Origin: an uncultured Acidobacteriia bacterium
GTDB lineage: Bacteria > Acidobacteriota > Terriglobia > Bryobacterales > Bryobacteraceae
Direction: 5' to 3'
Assembly: GCA_903825445.1 (NCBI GenBank)
Contig: CAIKAS010000195.1
Coordinates: 1-34,951, forward strand
Length of the DNA stretch: 34,951 nt
How positions within the stretch are numbered: position 1 is the stretch's first letter; each line of letters opens with the position of its first letter. Positions 16,243 through 23,909 of the stretch are shown here, one piece after another. A program made the position numbers and the translations under genes. The notes under the pieces were generated by a model. It had not been told where the DNA came from. It did no database searches and saw only the letters and a program-made list of their open reading frames with translations.

Positions 16243-16568
16243 CAGAAAATTATAGGCTCTGAGGACCCCCGGCCCTGCTGGTGGGCTTGCAAGGCAGACC
16301 AGTTCGCTCCAGAAGTGGCGGGCTTAATACGGCTACGCCCGCACCGGCGCCAGTTCTTGAGGCAGCGCGACGATTGTAGTGCGGTACTGCCGCAAACTCA
16401 ACCCAGCGTGTTTTCTCGCTGAGTACCAAGTCCACCGGCTTTGGCCGCGGCGGCACTGGTGGAGGAATCGGTTTCCGGCGCCTCGCTCCGGCTCGCGAAG
16501 AATCAGTGGGAACCCAAACTTCATTACCCGCCCGTCAAGTGAAAAGGACACCAAACTTCCGGCGCCAA
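16243..16568. other. 326-bp gap without a supported gene
   Basis: Minus-strand frames at 16250-16456 and 16333-16641 are proline/arginine-rich and overlap the end of the molybdoenzyme gene. The readings TRWVEFAAVPHYNRR and TIVALPQELAPVRA lie in different frames and could be remnants of one frameshifted small gene, but I recognise no family. No terminator hairpin was evident for the flanking gene. Confidence 0.35.
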
Positions 16569-17903
16569 TCAGGGCTTGTAATGCCCAGCCAGGTAATCCA
16601 GCAGGCCATTGCGCTGTTCGTCCTTCAACGGCGCGCCCCACCCCGTCATCTTCGTTACTTCTTTATCCCATTGCGCGCGGGTAAGGTGCTGTTGCTGCAT
16701 CATGTGGTCGTCGTGGCAAATGAAACACGCGGTCTTGTAGCCGTCGGGTTCGGGCTGCGTGTCGGTCGCCACCGCAACTGCCGCCGGTGCCGGCTTCGTC
16801 GCCGATATCACCACCGGCATCGGTTGGGTAGCGTTATTCAGATAGCCGCTGGGATTCCATTCCGGCTCCATGGGCTGAACCTGCCCCGCTGCATTGGCCG
16901 CCCGGGACATCAGCGTGTATTGGCCGGCCGCCGCCTTCCACGCGAAACTCCATTTCCGAAAGCCATATTTAGTCGGCGTGCTGGTTAGCTTAGCCGTCGA
17001 CCACGTCTTGCCGCCATCCGCCGAAACATCAACTTTCGTCACAGGAGATGCGTTCGACCACGCCACGCCCTGCACTGTCACAACTCCAGGCAGTGCCCAT
17101 TCGCCCGGATGCGCAATAACGGACTTCACGTTCAGATCCGTCACCGGGACCAGATCCTTCGCATCCACCGAGGCGCCCGGAGCTATGTGCTTGTTCGGAT
17201 GCCGGTAGGCCGTCTTCATCCAAAAACCATCGAAATCGTGATCCAGAAGTTCGAGGCGCGTCAGCCACTTGACCCAGGAATCGCTCGCCCAGCCGGGCGC
17301 AATCAGGCGCAGTGGAAATCCGTGCTCTGGCGTAAGCGGCTGGCCATTCATCTCCCACGCGAGCAGCGTATCCGGATGCATCGCTTTTGCCACTTCGAGC
17401 GTCCGCTGGAACTTCGGCATCGCCGCCAGTGGGTCATCTGCGCCGGACATCAGCACTTGCGTCGCTGTCGGTTTGACGCTCGCCTTCGCCAGAACATCCT
17501 TGAGGCGGACACCCGTCCAGCGGGCATTGCCCACGCTGCCGAAGCGCCACTGCGCCCCCGCCATGTGTGGCTGGTAAAGGCCGCGTCCATTGCCGGCGCA
17601 TTCCAGTACGCTGACCAGTTCGGCCCGCGGAAGTTTCTTCAAATCGTCCAATGTCAGCGTCAGCGGACTCCCCACCAGTCCCGCAACCTCCAGCTTCCAG
17701 CTCGGGAGTTTCACCTCCGGAATCATCGTGTGGCTGCGAACGAAAAAGTGCTCCACCGGGGTGATCTCGTCGATGAAACCTTCCACCGGCATCTCGAGAT
17801 CCTTTGGACTCGGCGATAGCGTGATCATATCGGCGGCATAGTCGCCGGGCGCGAGCAGCGCTGCTGCGCCGGTGAGGAGGAGACTTCTTCGCGTGAATGA
17901 CAT
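16569..17903 (-). CDS. Tat-exported sulfite-oxidase-family molybdoenzyme fused to a c-type cytochrome domain
   Basis: I chose the ATG at 17903, which starts directly on a twin-arginine signal (SFTRRSLLLTGAAAL); a GTG five codons earlier is less likely. The product is 444 aa. Residues about 45-230 are the molybdopterin domain with the cofactor-ligating cysteine in VLECAGNGRG (Cys102) and EHGFPLRLIAPGW. Residues about 240-345 are the Mo-cofactor dimerisation domain (VQGVAWSNASPVTKVDVSAD, then GGKTW). After a Pro/Ala linker comes a single haem-c site, CFICH (393-397), with a possible axial Met419. A SorA/SorB-like electron path in one chain is therefore likely: periplasmic oxidation of sulfite or a similar oxyanion with electrons passed to the haem. 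The substrate is inferred from the family. Confidence 0.88.
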   Translation of the reverse strand: MSFTRRSLLLTGAAALLAPGDYAADMITLSPSPKDLEMPVEGFIDEITPVEHFFVRSHTMIPEVKLPSWKLEVAGLVGSPLTLTLDDLKKLPRAELVSVLECAGNGRGLYQPHMAGAQWRFGSVGNARWTGVRLKDVLAKASVKPTATQVLMSGADDPLAAMPKFQRTLEVAKAMHPDTLLAWEMNGQPLTPEHGFPLRLIAPGWASDSWVKWLTRLELLDHDFDGFWMKTAYRHPNKHIAPGASVDAKDLVPVTDLNVKSVIAHPGEWALPGVVTVQGVAWSNASPVTKVDVSADGGKTWSTAKLTSTPTKYGFRKWSFAWKAAAGQYTLMSRAANAAGQVQPMEPEWNPSGYLNNATQPMPVVISATKPAPAAVAVATDTQPEPDGYKTACFICHDDHMMQQQHLTRAQWDKEVTKMTGWGAPLKDEQRNGLLDYLAGHYKP

Positions 17904-18245
17904 TACTATAAAATACACCCGGCGGGAGCCTGGCCGTTAACAACCTTAGATAATAAACCTAACCGGTTTAAAATCTGTTAGTTATGTCGGTGTTTTTCGT
18001 CCGTTCCTCTGGTCCTGCTCGTCCTCCGCGCTACGCTCTGGGCAGGACGTATGCGCACGCACATTTACAGCCCGCTAAAGTGCTCGTTACGCGAGATCAT
18101 TGGATTACGCCAGACGAACCCAGTTAACTCGTATGGAATCAATGAAACAGGCCAAACCGCGAACCCAATAATGCCCCGCAATGAGCTCCAAAACGGCTTT
18201 GGAAGGCCCTTAACAGTGCCCGCGAACCCCCGGAGAGCATCCGGT
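17904..18245. other. Gap between the molybdoenzyme and rpsA; no gene seen
   Basis: About 340 bp upstream of the rpsA promoter encode nothing recognisable. A possible stem, GTCCTGC (about 18012) with GCAGGAC (about 18036), lies near the left. The 12-mer GGTCCTGCTCGT occurs at about 18011 and again at about 18298 inside the rpsA leader. The left end must also contain the minus-strand promoter of the molybdoenzyme gene, an AT-rich stretch at about 17940-17990. Confidence 0.4.
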
Positions 18246-18274
18246 TTGACAACCTGCCCGCGCATCTCTATAGT
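18246..18274 (+). promoter_or_regulatory. Strong sigma-70 promoter of rpsA
   Basis: TTGACA (18246-18251), a 17-nt spacer and TATAGT (18269-18274) are nearly consensus. Transcription would start about 60 nt before the TTG start of rpsA. A strong promoter suits a highly expressed ribosomal protein gene. Confidence 0.82.
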
Positions 18275-18343
18275 TGATAGATTCCCGTTTCGGATCCGGT
18301 CCTGCTCGTGGGGCCGTGAAAGAGCGGGTGGGGAGCCAACGCT

Positions 18344-20053
18344 TTGACCGAAGAACATAATTTAGATGCTGTACCCGATACGTCCAGCCAGGTGGACGCC
18401 GAGGATTATCAGCATTTTCTGGAAGACTACAGCCACCTCGCGCCGCCATCCCGGCACGAGCTGATCGATGGACGGGTTCTTGCGATCAAGAACGGCAACG
18501 TCTACATCGATTTTTCGGCCAAGTCCGATGGCGTCGCCCCTCTCTCCCAGTTCCAGGACCTCTCCGGCAACTACACCGTTAAGCCTGGCGATATTGTCCA
18601 GATCATGGTGGAAGGCGGCTTCACGGCGGAAGGCTGCATGCAGCTTTCCCACGAGAAAGCTGCCCGCGTCAAGATCTGGGACAACCTGGAACAGGCCCTT
18701 GCCGAAAAGCTGACGGTGTCCGGACGCGTCCTGGCTCGCGTAAAAGGTGGGCTTTCGGTCGACGTCGGCGTGCAGGCCTTCATGCCCGGTTCGCAGATCG
18801 ATCCGCGGCCCATTCGCAATGTCGATCAGTTCATCGGCCAGGACATTCCCGTCAAGATCGTCAAGCTCAACCGGAAGCGTGGCAATGCCGTCGTGTCCAG
18901 AAAGCTTGCTGTACAGGAAGATGTCGATTCCCGTAAGAACATCACACTCGGCATGATTCATGAGGGCGCAGTCCTCACAGGCACGGTCAAGAATCTCACC
19001 GAATACGGCGCATTCATCGACCTTGGCGGAATCGACGGCCTCCTCCACGTCACAGATCTTTCGTGGGGCAGGGTAACGCATCCTTCCGAAGTTCTGGAGC
19101 CTGGTGCGGAGATTACCGTGCAGGTCCTCAAGTACGACCCGGCAAAGGAACGTGTTTCGCTCGGTGTGAAGCAACTGATGCCGGACCCGTGGCAAGGCGT
19201 CGCCGAACGCATCGCACCAGGCTCGCGTGTGATTGGGCGTGTCGTCACGGTCACCGATTACGGCGCCTTCATCGAGATCGAGCCGGGCATCGAAGGCCTT
19301 ATCCACATCAGTGCAATGACGTGGTCCCGCCGCATGAAGCACCCGTCTAAGGTGGTCAAGCCCGGTGACCGCGTGGAGGCCGTGGTTCTCGAAATTAGCC
19401 CGCAGGATCGCCGCATTTCGCTCGGTCTGAAGCAGCTCGAGGCGAATCCGTGGACCACCGTAGAACAACGCTATAGCGTCGGGTCCGTGGTCGAAGGCCG
19501 CGTCCGCAATATGACGGAGTTCGGCGCGTTTATTGAGATCGAAGAAGGCGTGGATGGTCTGGTCCACGTCTCCGATCTCTCGTGGACTCGCCGCATCAAG
19601 CACCCGAGCGAGATCCTGCGAAAAGGCTCCATGGTGCAGGCCGTGATCCTGGCAATCGACGCCGCGCATAAGCGTCTGTCGCTCGGCGTGAAACAGTTGC
19701 AGCCCGATGCGTGGGAAACCTGGTTCCGCCACCATCATGTCAACGACACGGTGCATGGCAAGGTGTTGCGTCTGGCCGGATTTGGCGCGTTTGTAGAGTT
19801 AGCCGAAGGAGTGGAAGGGTTGTGCCATTTCTCTGAGGTGCCGGGCTGGACCGGCCGGAAGTCCGATCCGCCCCCGCTGGCGCCGGGCCAGGAGGCCGAT
19901 TTCAAGGTCATCAGGATGAATGAGGAAGAGCGCAAGATCGGCCTGAGCCTCAAGGCCATGGCCGATGCGGAGGAGTTCGACCGCCTGGAAGAGTACAAGC
20001 GGAAGGCCGCCGCCGCCGGCTCCGACCTCGAGAACCTGATGCCGCGCAGGTGA
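18344..20053 (+). CDS. rpsA: 30S ribosomal protein S1
   Basis: A 569-aa protein with six S1 (OB-fold) RNA-binding domains. The first two (about 40-190) are degenerate ribosome-anchoring types. The next four show the typical pattern: GTVKNLTEYGAFIDLGGIDG, GRVVTVTDYGAFIEIEPG, GRVRNMTEFGAFIEIEEG and GKVLRLAGFGAFVELAEG, each followed by LxHxSxxxW-type and RxSLGxKQL segments. S1 recruits mRNA to the 30S subunit. The start is a TTG with GTGGGGAGCC just upstream, giving MTEEHNLDAV; no better start is available because the frame lacks a nearby ATG. Length fits full six-domain S1. It is followed by HU and HIT genes on the same strand. Confidence 0.96.
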   Translation: MTEEHNLDAVPDTSSQVDAEDYQHFLEDYSHLAPPSRHELIDGRVLAIKNGNVYIDFSAKSDGVAPLSQFQDLSGNYTVKPGDIVQIMVEGGFTAEGCMQLSHEKAARVKIWDNLEQALAEKLTVSGRVLARVKGGLSVDVGVQAFMPGSQIDPRPIRNVDQFIGQDIPVKIVKLNRKRGNAVVSRKLAVQEDVDSRKNITLGMIHEGAVLTGTVKNLTEYGAFIDLGGIDGLLHVTDLSWGRVTHPSEVLEPGAEITVQVLKYDPAKERVSLGVKQLMPDPWQGVAERIAPGSRVIGRVVTVTDYGAFIEIEPGIEGLIHISAMTWSRRMKHPSKVVKPGDRVEAVVLEISPQDRRISLGLKQLEANPWTTVEQRYSVGSVVEGRVRNMTEFGAFIEIEEGVDGLVHVSDLSWTRRIKHPSEILRKGSMVQAVILAIDAAHKRLSLGVKQLQPDAWETWFRHHHVNDTVHGKVLRLAGFGAFVELAEGVEGLCHFSEVPGWTGRKSDPPPLAPGQEADFKVIRMNEEERKIGLSLKAMADAEEFDRLEEYKRKAAAAGSDLENLMPRR

Positions 20054-20079
20054 CACGAGCCAATCCCTTGGTGCATAAT
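20050..20079 (+). promoter_or_regulatory. Probable promoter of the HU/IHF-like gene
   Basis: GTGACA (20050-20055, 5 of 6), an 18-nt spacer and CATAAT (20074-20079, 5 of 6) overlap the stop codon of rpsA. AGGAAGG lies just before the ATG of the next gene. This would let the HU-like protein be made independently of rpsA. Confidence 0.55.
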
Positions 20080-20109
20080 GCTTTATAGGCAGTTTGAGGA
20101 AGGTAAAGG

Positions 20110-20436
20110 ATGACAAAAGCCGATCTGATTGAAGAGGTCTCGCGAGTCGTGGAGATGACCCGCAAGGAATCCGAGGTTATCGTCGAGGCGATCTTCGACA
20201 GCATCGTACGCTCGTTGCGGAGTGCCGACAAGATCGAGATTCGGGGCTTCGGCAGTTTCCGTACGCGTCAGCGCCAGTCTCGCATTGGACGCAATCCAAA
20301 GACCGGTGCGCGCGTGGAAGTGCCGGCCAAGAAGATCCCTTACTTCAAGCCGAGCAAGGAACTGAAGGACGTAGTGAACAACTCCGGCGCTGCGGAGCCC
20401 GTGGCAACCCCCGTGGCCGAAGCACCGGGCGCCTAA
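20110..20436 (+). CDS. HU/IHF-family DNA-binding protein
   Basis: A 108-aa nucleoid protein. It starts MTKADLIEEVSRVVEMTRKE and carries KIEIRGFGSFRTRQR and the beta-arm GRNPKTG (60-66) with the DNA-intercalating Pro63, followed by VPAKKIPYFKPSKELK. The sequence is closest to the IHF-beta/HU group (the IRGFGSF and RIGRNPKTG style), which bends DNA. About 15 residues of Ala/Pro/Glu-rich tail extend beyond the usual end. The position directly after rpsA is conserved for ihfB in many bacteria, which supports an IHF-beta-like identity, but I leave the symbol open. Confidence 0.93.
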   Translation: MTKADLIEEVSRVVEMTRKESEVIVEAIFDSIVRSLRSADKIEIRGFGSFRTRQRQSRIGRNPKTGARVEVPAKKIPYFKPSKELKDVVNNSGAAEPVATPVAEAPGA

Positions 20437-20459
20437 GCCACAAGCGACAAGCCATCAAC

Positions 20460-20951
20460 GTGGATCATCTCTGGAGTCCCTGGCGCTATCGGTACCTGTC
20501 AGGTGAGCGGACGAGAACCGGATGTGTTTTTTGTGAGCTGGCCGCCGAAACCACCGACGAACAAAACCTGATCGTCCATCGTGGCGTTCATAACTTCGTT
20601 GTTCTCAACCGATATCCGTACACGAACGGCCACTTGATGGTGGTGCCGTACGCACACTCGTCTCAACTGAATGCGATCGACGAGGTGGCTGCATTTGAAA
20701 TGATGCAGCTGACGCGTGCCGCCGAAGGTCACATCAGGAGCCTGTACCGTCCCGATGGCCTGAATGTCGGAATGAACCTGGGCGAGAGCGCCGGCGCGGG
20801 CATCGCGGGTCACATTCACATGCACGTATTGCCGCGCTGGTTTGGCGACGCCAACTTCATGACAACTATTGGCGAAACCCGCATGCTGCCGGAAGAGCTC
20901 GAAGTCACATGGCGGCGGCTGAGTGACGCTTTTTCAACCGTTGGATCGTGA
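20460..20951 (+). CDS. HIT-family nucleotide hydrolase/phosphorylase
   Basis: A 163-aa protein beginning at a GTG (MDHLWSPWRYRYL). The histidine triad is intact: AGHIHMHVLPRW with His118, His120 and His122. C22VFC25 with later histidines suggests a zinc site like that of Fhit/Ap4A-phosphorylase-type HIT proteins, and the opening LWSPWRYRY is typical of the actinobacterial/acidobacterial Ap4A phosphorylase-like clade. It probably degrades dinucleoside polyphosphates in the cytoplasm. The 23-nt gap after the HU-like gene suggests co-transcription. Confidence 0.92.
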   Translation: MDHLWSPWRYRYLSGERTRTGCVFCELAAETTDEQNLIVHRGVHNFVVLNRYPYTNGHLMVVPYAHSSQLNAIDEVAAFEMMQLTRAAEGHIRSLYRPDGLNVGMNLGESAGAGIAGHIHMHVLPRWFGDANFMTTIGETRMLPEELEVTWRRLSDAFSTVGS

Positions 20952-21011
20952 TGTCCTTCCGTTCGTCGGAATATTGTCGGCGATTCGCAGTTGTGCAGGG
21001 AGAATGAAGTC

Positions 21012-22127
21012 ATGAAGTGGGCTTTGTCGCTTTTCAGAATGCGCGGAGGACTTCCGCCGCTGCGTGAATTTCCCTCGCTGCTGTTGAAGTGCGTCGTTTG
21101 GGGTGTTGTCACCGGACCGCTTTGGGCGGCATTCTTCACCTCATTTCAGAATCCAGCCGGGGCCCTTCAGATTTTCATCAACCCGGTCGAACTGTTCTGG
21201 TCATCTGTTTGCGGCGTGATCTTCACGATATGCTTCTTCATTGCGTGCGGCCTGGGTAACGCGTGGCTACGGCAACTGTTGAATGGATATCCCTCGGGGA
21301 TTATTCGAGCGGTCTACGTGATTTACAACGCGGTGGCTGCATCGCTTGCGTGTGCGGCATCCTTTCAGATCATCATGCACCTTCCGATCGGGATCCGGAT
21401 CGACATCCCGTTTTTCCCACAGGTCATTTTGGCCGATGGCCTGATTGGGGCCGTGCTGGCTCTCTTCATTGGTGCATTCATGAAGCTGAAGCTGCAGGTG
21501 GAGCAGCAGGAGTTGGCTGTTCGCGAACTGGCTCTCGCAGCATCACAGGCACAATCGCGGGCGCTTCAATCGCAGATCAATCCCCACTTCTTTTTCAACA
21601 CGCTGAACACTATTTCTGCACTCATCGACGACGATGCTGCCACGGCGAAACAGATGATCGGTCGCCTGGCCGATCTTTTCCGCTATACGCTTGGATGTTC
21701 AAATGCGGATGCAGTGACGCTCTCGGAAGAAGTCGAGTTCGTCCGCGATTATCTTTCCATTGAACGTGCGCGCTTTCGGAAACGTCTGAACGTGGAAATG
21801 CCATCCGGGGAACTGCCTAATGTGCGGGTTCCTGGACTGGTGCTGCAACCCCTCGTCGAGAATGCCATCAAGCACGGCATTGCGCCGCTCATTGACGGAG
21901 GCTCGGTCCAGGTACAGGTCACACCATGCAATTCCGGCGTCCGCGTGTCGGTGCGGAATACTACCGACGAACAGCAACTGCCGGAACTGGCGGCCATGTT
22001 CCGGCCCGGACATGCGCTGGACAACGTACGGGCGCGGCTCCGTCTTTTTACGGGTGAATCCGAACCGCTCCGGGTCTGCCGTGGTGACGGTTGGGTGGAA
22101 TTCAGTTTTGAGGCGCGGCTTTCATGA
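21012..22127 (+). CDS. LytS/YehU-type sensor histidine kinase
   Basis: I chose the ATG at 21012 with AGGGAG upstream over a TTG at 20991. The product is 371 aa. Four or five hydrophobic segments lie between about 22 and 160 and form a membrane sensor without an obvious periplasmic domain. A short coiled linker (LKLQVEQQELAVRELALA) leads to the His_kinase domain with SQINPHFFFNTLNTISALID (phospho-acceptor His192) and an HATPase_c domain with LVLQPLVENAIKHGI as the N box and GHALDNVRARL as the G box. It overlaps the downstream response regulator by 4 nt (ATGA), a clear two-component operon. The signal is unknown. Confidence 0.93.
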   Translation: MKWALSLFRMRGGLPPLREFPSLLLKCVVWGVVTGPLWAAFFTSFQNPAGALQIFINPVELFWSSVCGVIFTICFFIACGLGNAWLRQLLNGYPSGIIRAVYVIYNAVAASLACAASFQIIMHLPIGIRIDIPFFPQVILADGLIGAVLALFIGAFMKLKLQVEQQELAVRELALAASQAQSRALQSQINPHFFFNTLNTISALIDDDAATAKQMIGRLADLFRYTLGCSNADAVTLSEEVEFVRDYLSIERARFRKRLNVEMPSGELPNVRVPGLVLQPLVENAIKHGIAPLIDGGSVQVQVTPCNSGVRVSVRNTTDEQQLPELAAMFRPGHALDNVRARLRLFTGESEPLRVCRGDGWVEFSFEARLS

Positions 22128-22867
22128 TTCGAACGCTGCTGGTGGATGACGAAGATCTGGCTCGGACTGCTCTGCGCCGCGCTCTCGCCCCGGCAGCCGA
22201 TATCGAGATCGTAGGTGAGGCCACCAACGGCATCGAAGCGGTCGGGATGATCGGTGAGTTGCGCCCCGACCTTGTCCTGCTGGACATCGAAATGCCCGGT
22301 TTTGACGGATTTGAGGTGGTGCAACATCTCACAAATCCGCCAGCTATTATATTTGCCACCGCGTACGACGAATACGCCGTGCGCGCTTTTGAAGCGAATG
22401 CAATCGACTATCTCCTCAAGCCCGTTCAACAAGATCGTCTGGATCGCGCACTGGAGCGCGTGCGGCAAAGGCTGGGTGACGCGTCACAGGGGCAGGGGAG
22501 CCGGGTCCGGGAAATAGCCCGCGAGCGAACGGGTCCGCTACGACGCGTGGCCGCCAGGCGCGGGAAGCGGATTGTGATTGTGCCGCTTCGAGAGGTAATT
22601 CGGGTAGAGATTGAAGACAAGCTGGTTTTCGCCGTCACTGTTACGGACCGACTGCTCATTGAAAAGACCATCACCGAACTCGAGACACTGCTGGAGCCTT
22701 CTGGATTTCTGCGCATCAGTCGCGGGGAACTGGTAAACCTGGAAGCGGTGAAGGAACTGGTGCCGTGGTTCTCTGGAACCTGGCGCGTCAAGCTGACGAA
22801 TGGAGAAGAGCGCGATGTCAGCCGCGAGCGGGCGCGGCAGCTGAAAGAGGCGATGGGTATCGAATGA
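22124..22867 (+). CDS. LytR/AlgR-type response regulator (REC-LytTR)
   Basis: A 247-aa regulator. The receiver domain (1-120) has the acidic pocket D8-D9-E10, phospho-acceptor Asp54 in LLDIEMPG, Thr79 and Lys99 in YLLKPV. A basic linker follows, then a LytTR DNA-binding domain (about 145-245) with RRGKRIVIVPLREVIRVEIE, GFLRISRGELVNLEAVKEL and a final KLTNGEERDVSRERARQL. It is translationally coupled at both ends: the start overlaps the kinase stop and its own stop overlaps the next gene (ATGA). LytTR regulators bind imperfect direct repeats; no target site was obvious within this operon. Confidence 0.95.
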   Translation: MIRTLLVDDEDLARTALRRALAPAADIEIVGEATNGIEAVGMIGELRPDLVLLDIEMPGFDGFEVVQHLTNPPAIIFATAYDEYAVRAFEANAIDYLLKPVQQDRLDRALERVRQRLGDASQGQGSRVREIARERTGPLRRVAARRGKRIVIVPLREVIRVEIEDKLVFAVTVTDRLLIEKTITELETLLEPSGFLRISRGELVNLEAVKELVPWFSGTWRVKLTNGEERDVSRERARQLKEAMGIE

Positions 22868-23433
22868 TGTTGCTAAGTCCATGGGTCCGGGCCATCGCCC
22901 TGATCCTTTCATGGTTGGCGTGGGTTTTAGCCTTCGTCGTGCGGCGGAGCCGCAACCACGAGAAGGCCACACAGATCGATCGGAAGGCGCGATGGGGCAT
23001 CGTTCTTCAGATGGCGGGATACTTCATCGCGTCCACCCACGGTCCTAAGATCTGGATCAGTGACCTGGAAATATGGCGGGCTATTGCGGGAATGTTTTTT
23101 GCGCTGCTGGCTATTGCTCTCGCGTGGAGCGCCGTAGCCACGCTCGGGCGGCAATGGCGCGTGGATGCGGGGCTCAATGAAGATCACGAACTGGTGCGGG
23201 ACGGAGCGTATCGTCTTGTGAGGCATCCGATTTACGCATCTATGCTGGGAATGCTGCTGGCGGTGATCTTTCTGGTGGGTACTTTGCCGGGCTGGCCTGT
23301 CGCGATCGTTTTGTTCGTGACTGGCCTGGAAGTCCGTGTTCACGTGGAAGACGGGCTATTGCGCGCGCGGTTCGGGGATCGCTTCACGACCTGGCAGCGC
23401 TCGGTGCCGGCGTACCTGCCCTTGGTGCGATAG
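22864..23433 (+). CDS. ICMT/PEMT-like integral-membrane methyltransferase
   Basis: A 189-aa membrane protein starting at the ATG that overlaps the regulator stop. It has about four or five hydrophobic segments (MMLLSPWVRAIALILSWLAW, the stretch near 95-115, and two around 140-165). The C-terminal half carries the isoprenylcysteine carboxyl methyltransferase/phospholipid methyltransferase signature: DHELVRDGAYRLVRHPIYAS, then E...HVEDGLLRARFGDRFTTW. These enzymes use SAM to methylate a lipid-like or prenyl substrate in the membrane. Coupling to a LytS/LytR pair suggests regulated membrane-lipid modification (inference). The substrate is unknown. Confidence 0.85.
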   Translation: MMLLSPWVRAIALILSWLAWVLAFVVRRSRNHEKATQIDRKARWGIVLQMAGYFIASTHGPKIWISDLEIWRAIAGMFFALLAIALAWSAVATLGRQWRVDAGLNEDHELVRDGAYRLVRHPIYASMLGMLLAVIFLVGTLPGWPVAIVLFVTGLEVRVHVEDGLLRARFGDRFTTWQRSVPAYLPLVR

Positions 23434-23484
23434 CGAACAGCGGATTGCGCAGAATGCTGTATCATCGTCAGTGAAATACTTCCA

Positions 23485-23898
23485 ATGGTTACTCCCTGCC
23501 TGCATCACGTCCTCGTGGCTACCCGCGATCTTGAAAGGTCTTGCCGATTCTACAGTGAAGTGCTGGAATTACGCGAGATTTCGAGGCCTCCTTTCCGATT
23601 TCCCGGCGCCTGGTATCAGTTCGGCGGTGGTCAGCATCTGCATCTGATTGCCGATGAGACCAAAACAATGCGCGGCGACAAGGTGCTCGACCCGATGGAC
23701 GTGCATTTCGCTCTCGGGATGAGCAGTTACAGTAAGACGCTGAACTGGCTGAAAGGGAAAGGCTACCGGGAAGAATTAGCCGATGGCGATCTGATGAAGG
23801 TGATCGTGCGCCCGAACTCGGTTGTTGGAAGGCCGCAAATTTATATCATGGATCCCGATCACAACGTGATCGAATTCATTTGCGACGCACTGGACTGA
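23485..23898 (+). CDS. VOC (glyoxalase/bleomycin-resistance) superfamily protein
   Basis: A 137-aa protein with two beta-alpha-beta-beta-beta halves: LHHVLVATRDLERSCRFYSE with GAWYQFGGGQHLHLI, and DVHFALGMSSYSKTLNWLKG with QIYIMDPDHNVIEFI. Metal-binding candidates at the usual positions are His7 or His8, His52 or His54, His73 and the Glu of VIEFI. The superfamily includes glyoxalase I, ring-cleaving dioxygenases and antibiotic-binding proteins. There is no specific family assignment. It stands alone 51 nt after the methyltransferase and 11 nt before the CHAT protein start. Confidence 0.88.
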   Translation: MVTPCLHHVLVATRDLERSCRFYSEVLELREISRPPFRFPGAWYQFGGGQHLHLIADETKTMRGDKVLDPMDVHFALGMSSYSKTLNWLKGKGYREELADGDLMKVIVRPNSVVGRPQIYIMDPDHNVIEFICDALD

Positions 23899-23909
23899 CG
23901 CCTTTTCGT

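Noticed and set aside
16250-16641. Possible frameshifted small gene after the molybdoenzyme
   Set aside because: Two protein-like snippets lie in different frames, but neither can be tied to a family.
18362-19756. 464-aa minus-strand open frame opposite rpsA
   Set aside because: Antisense shadow of the S1 gene; rich in Asp, His and Arg as expected from the reversed codons.
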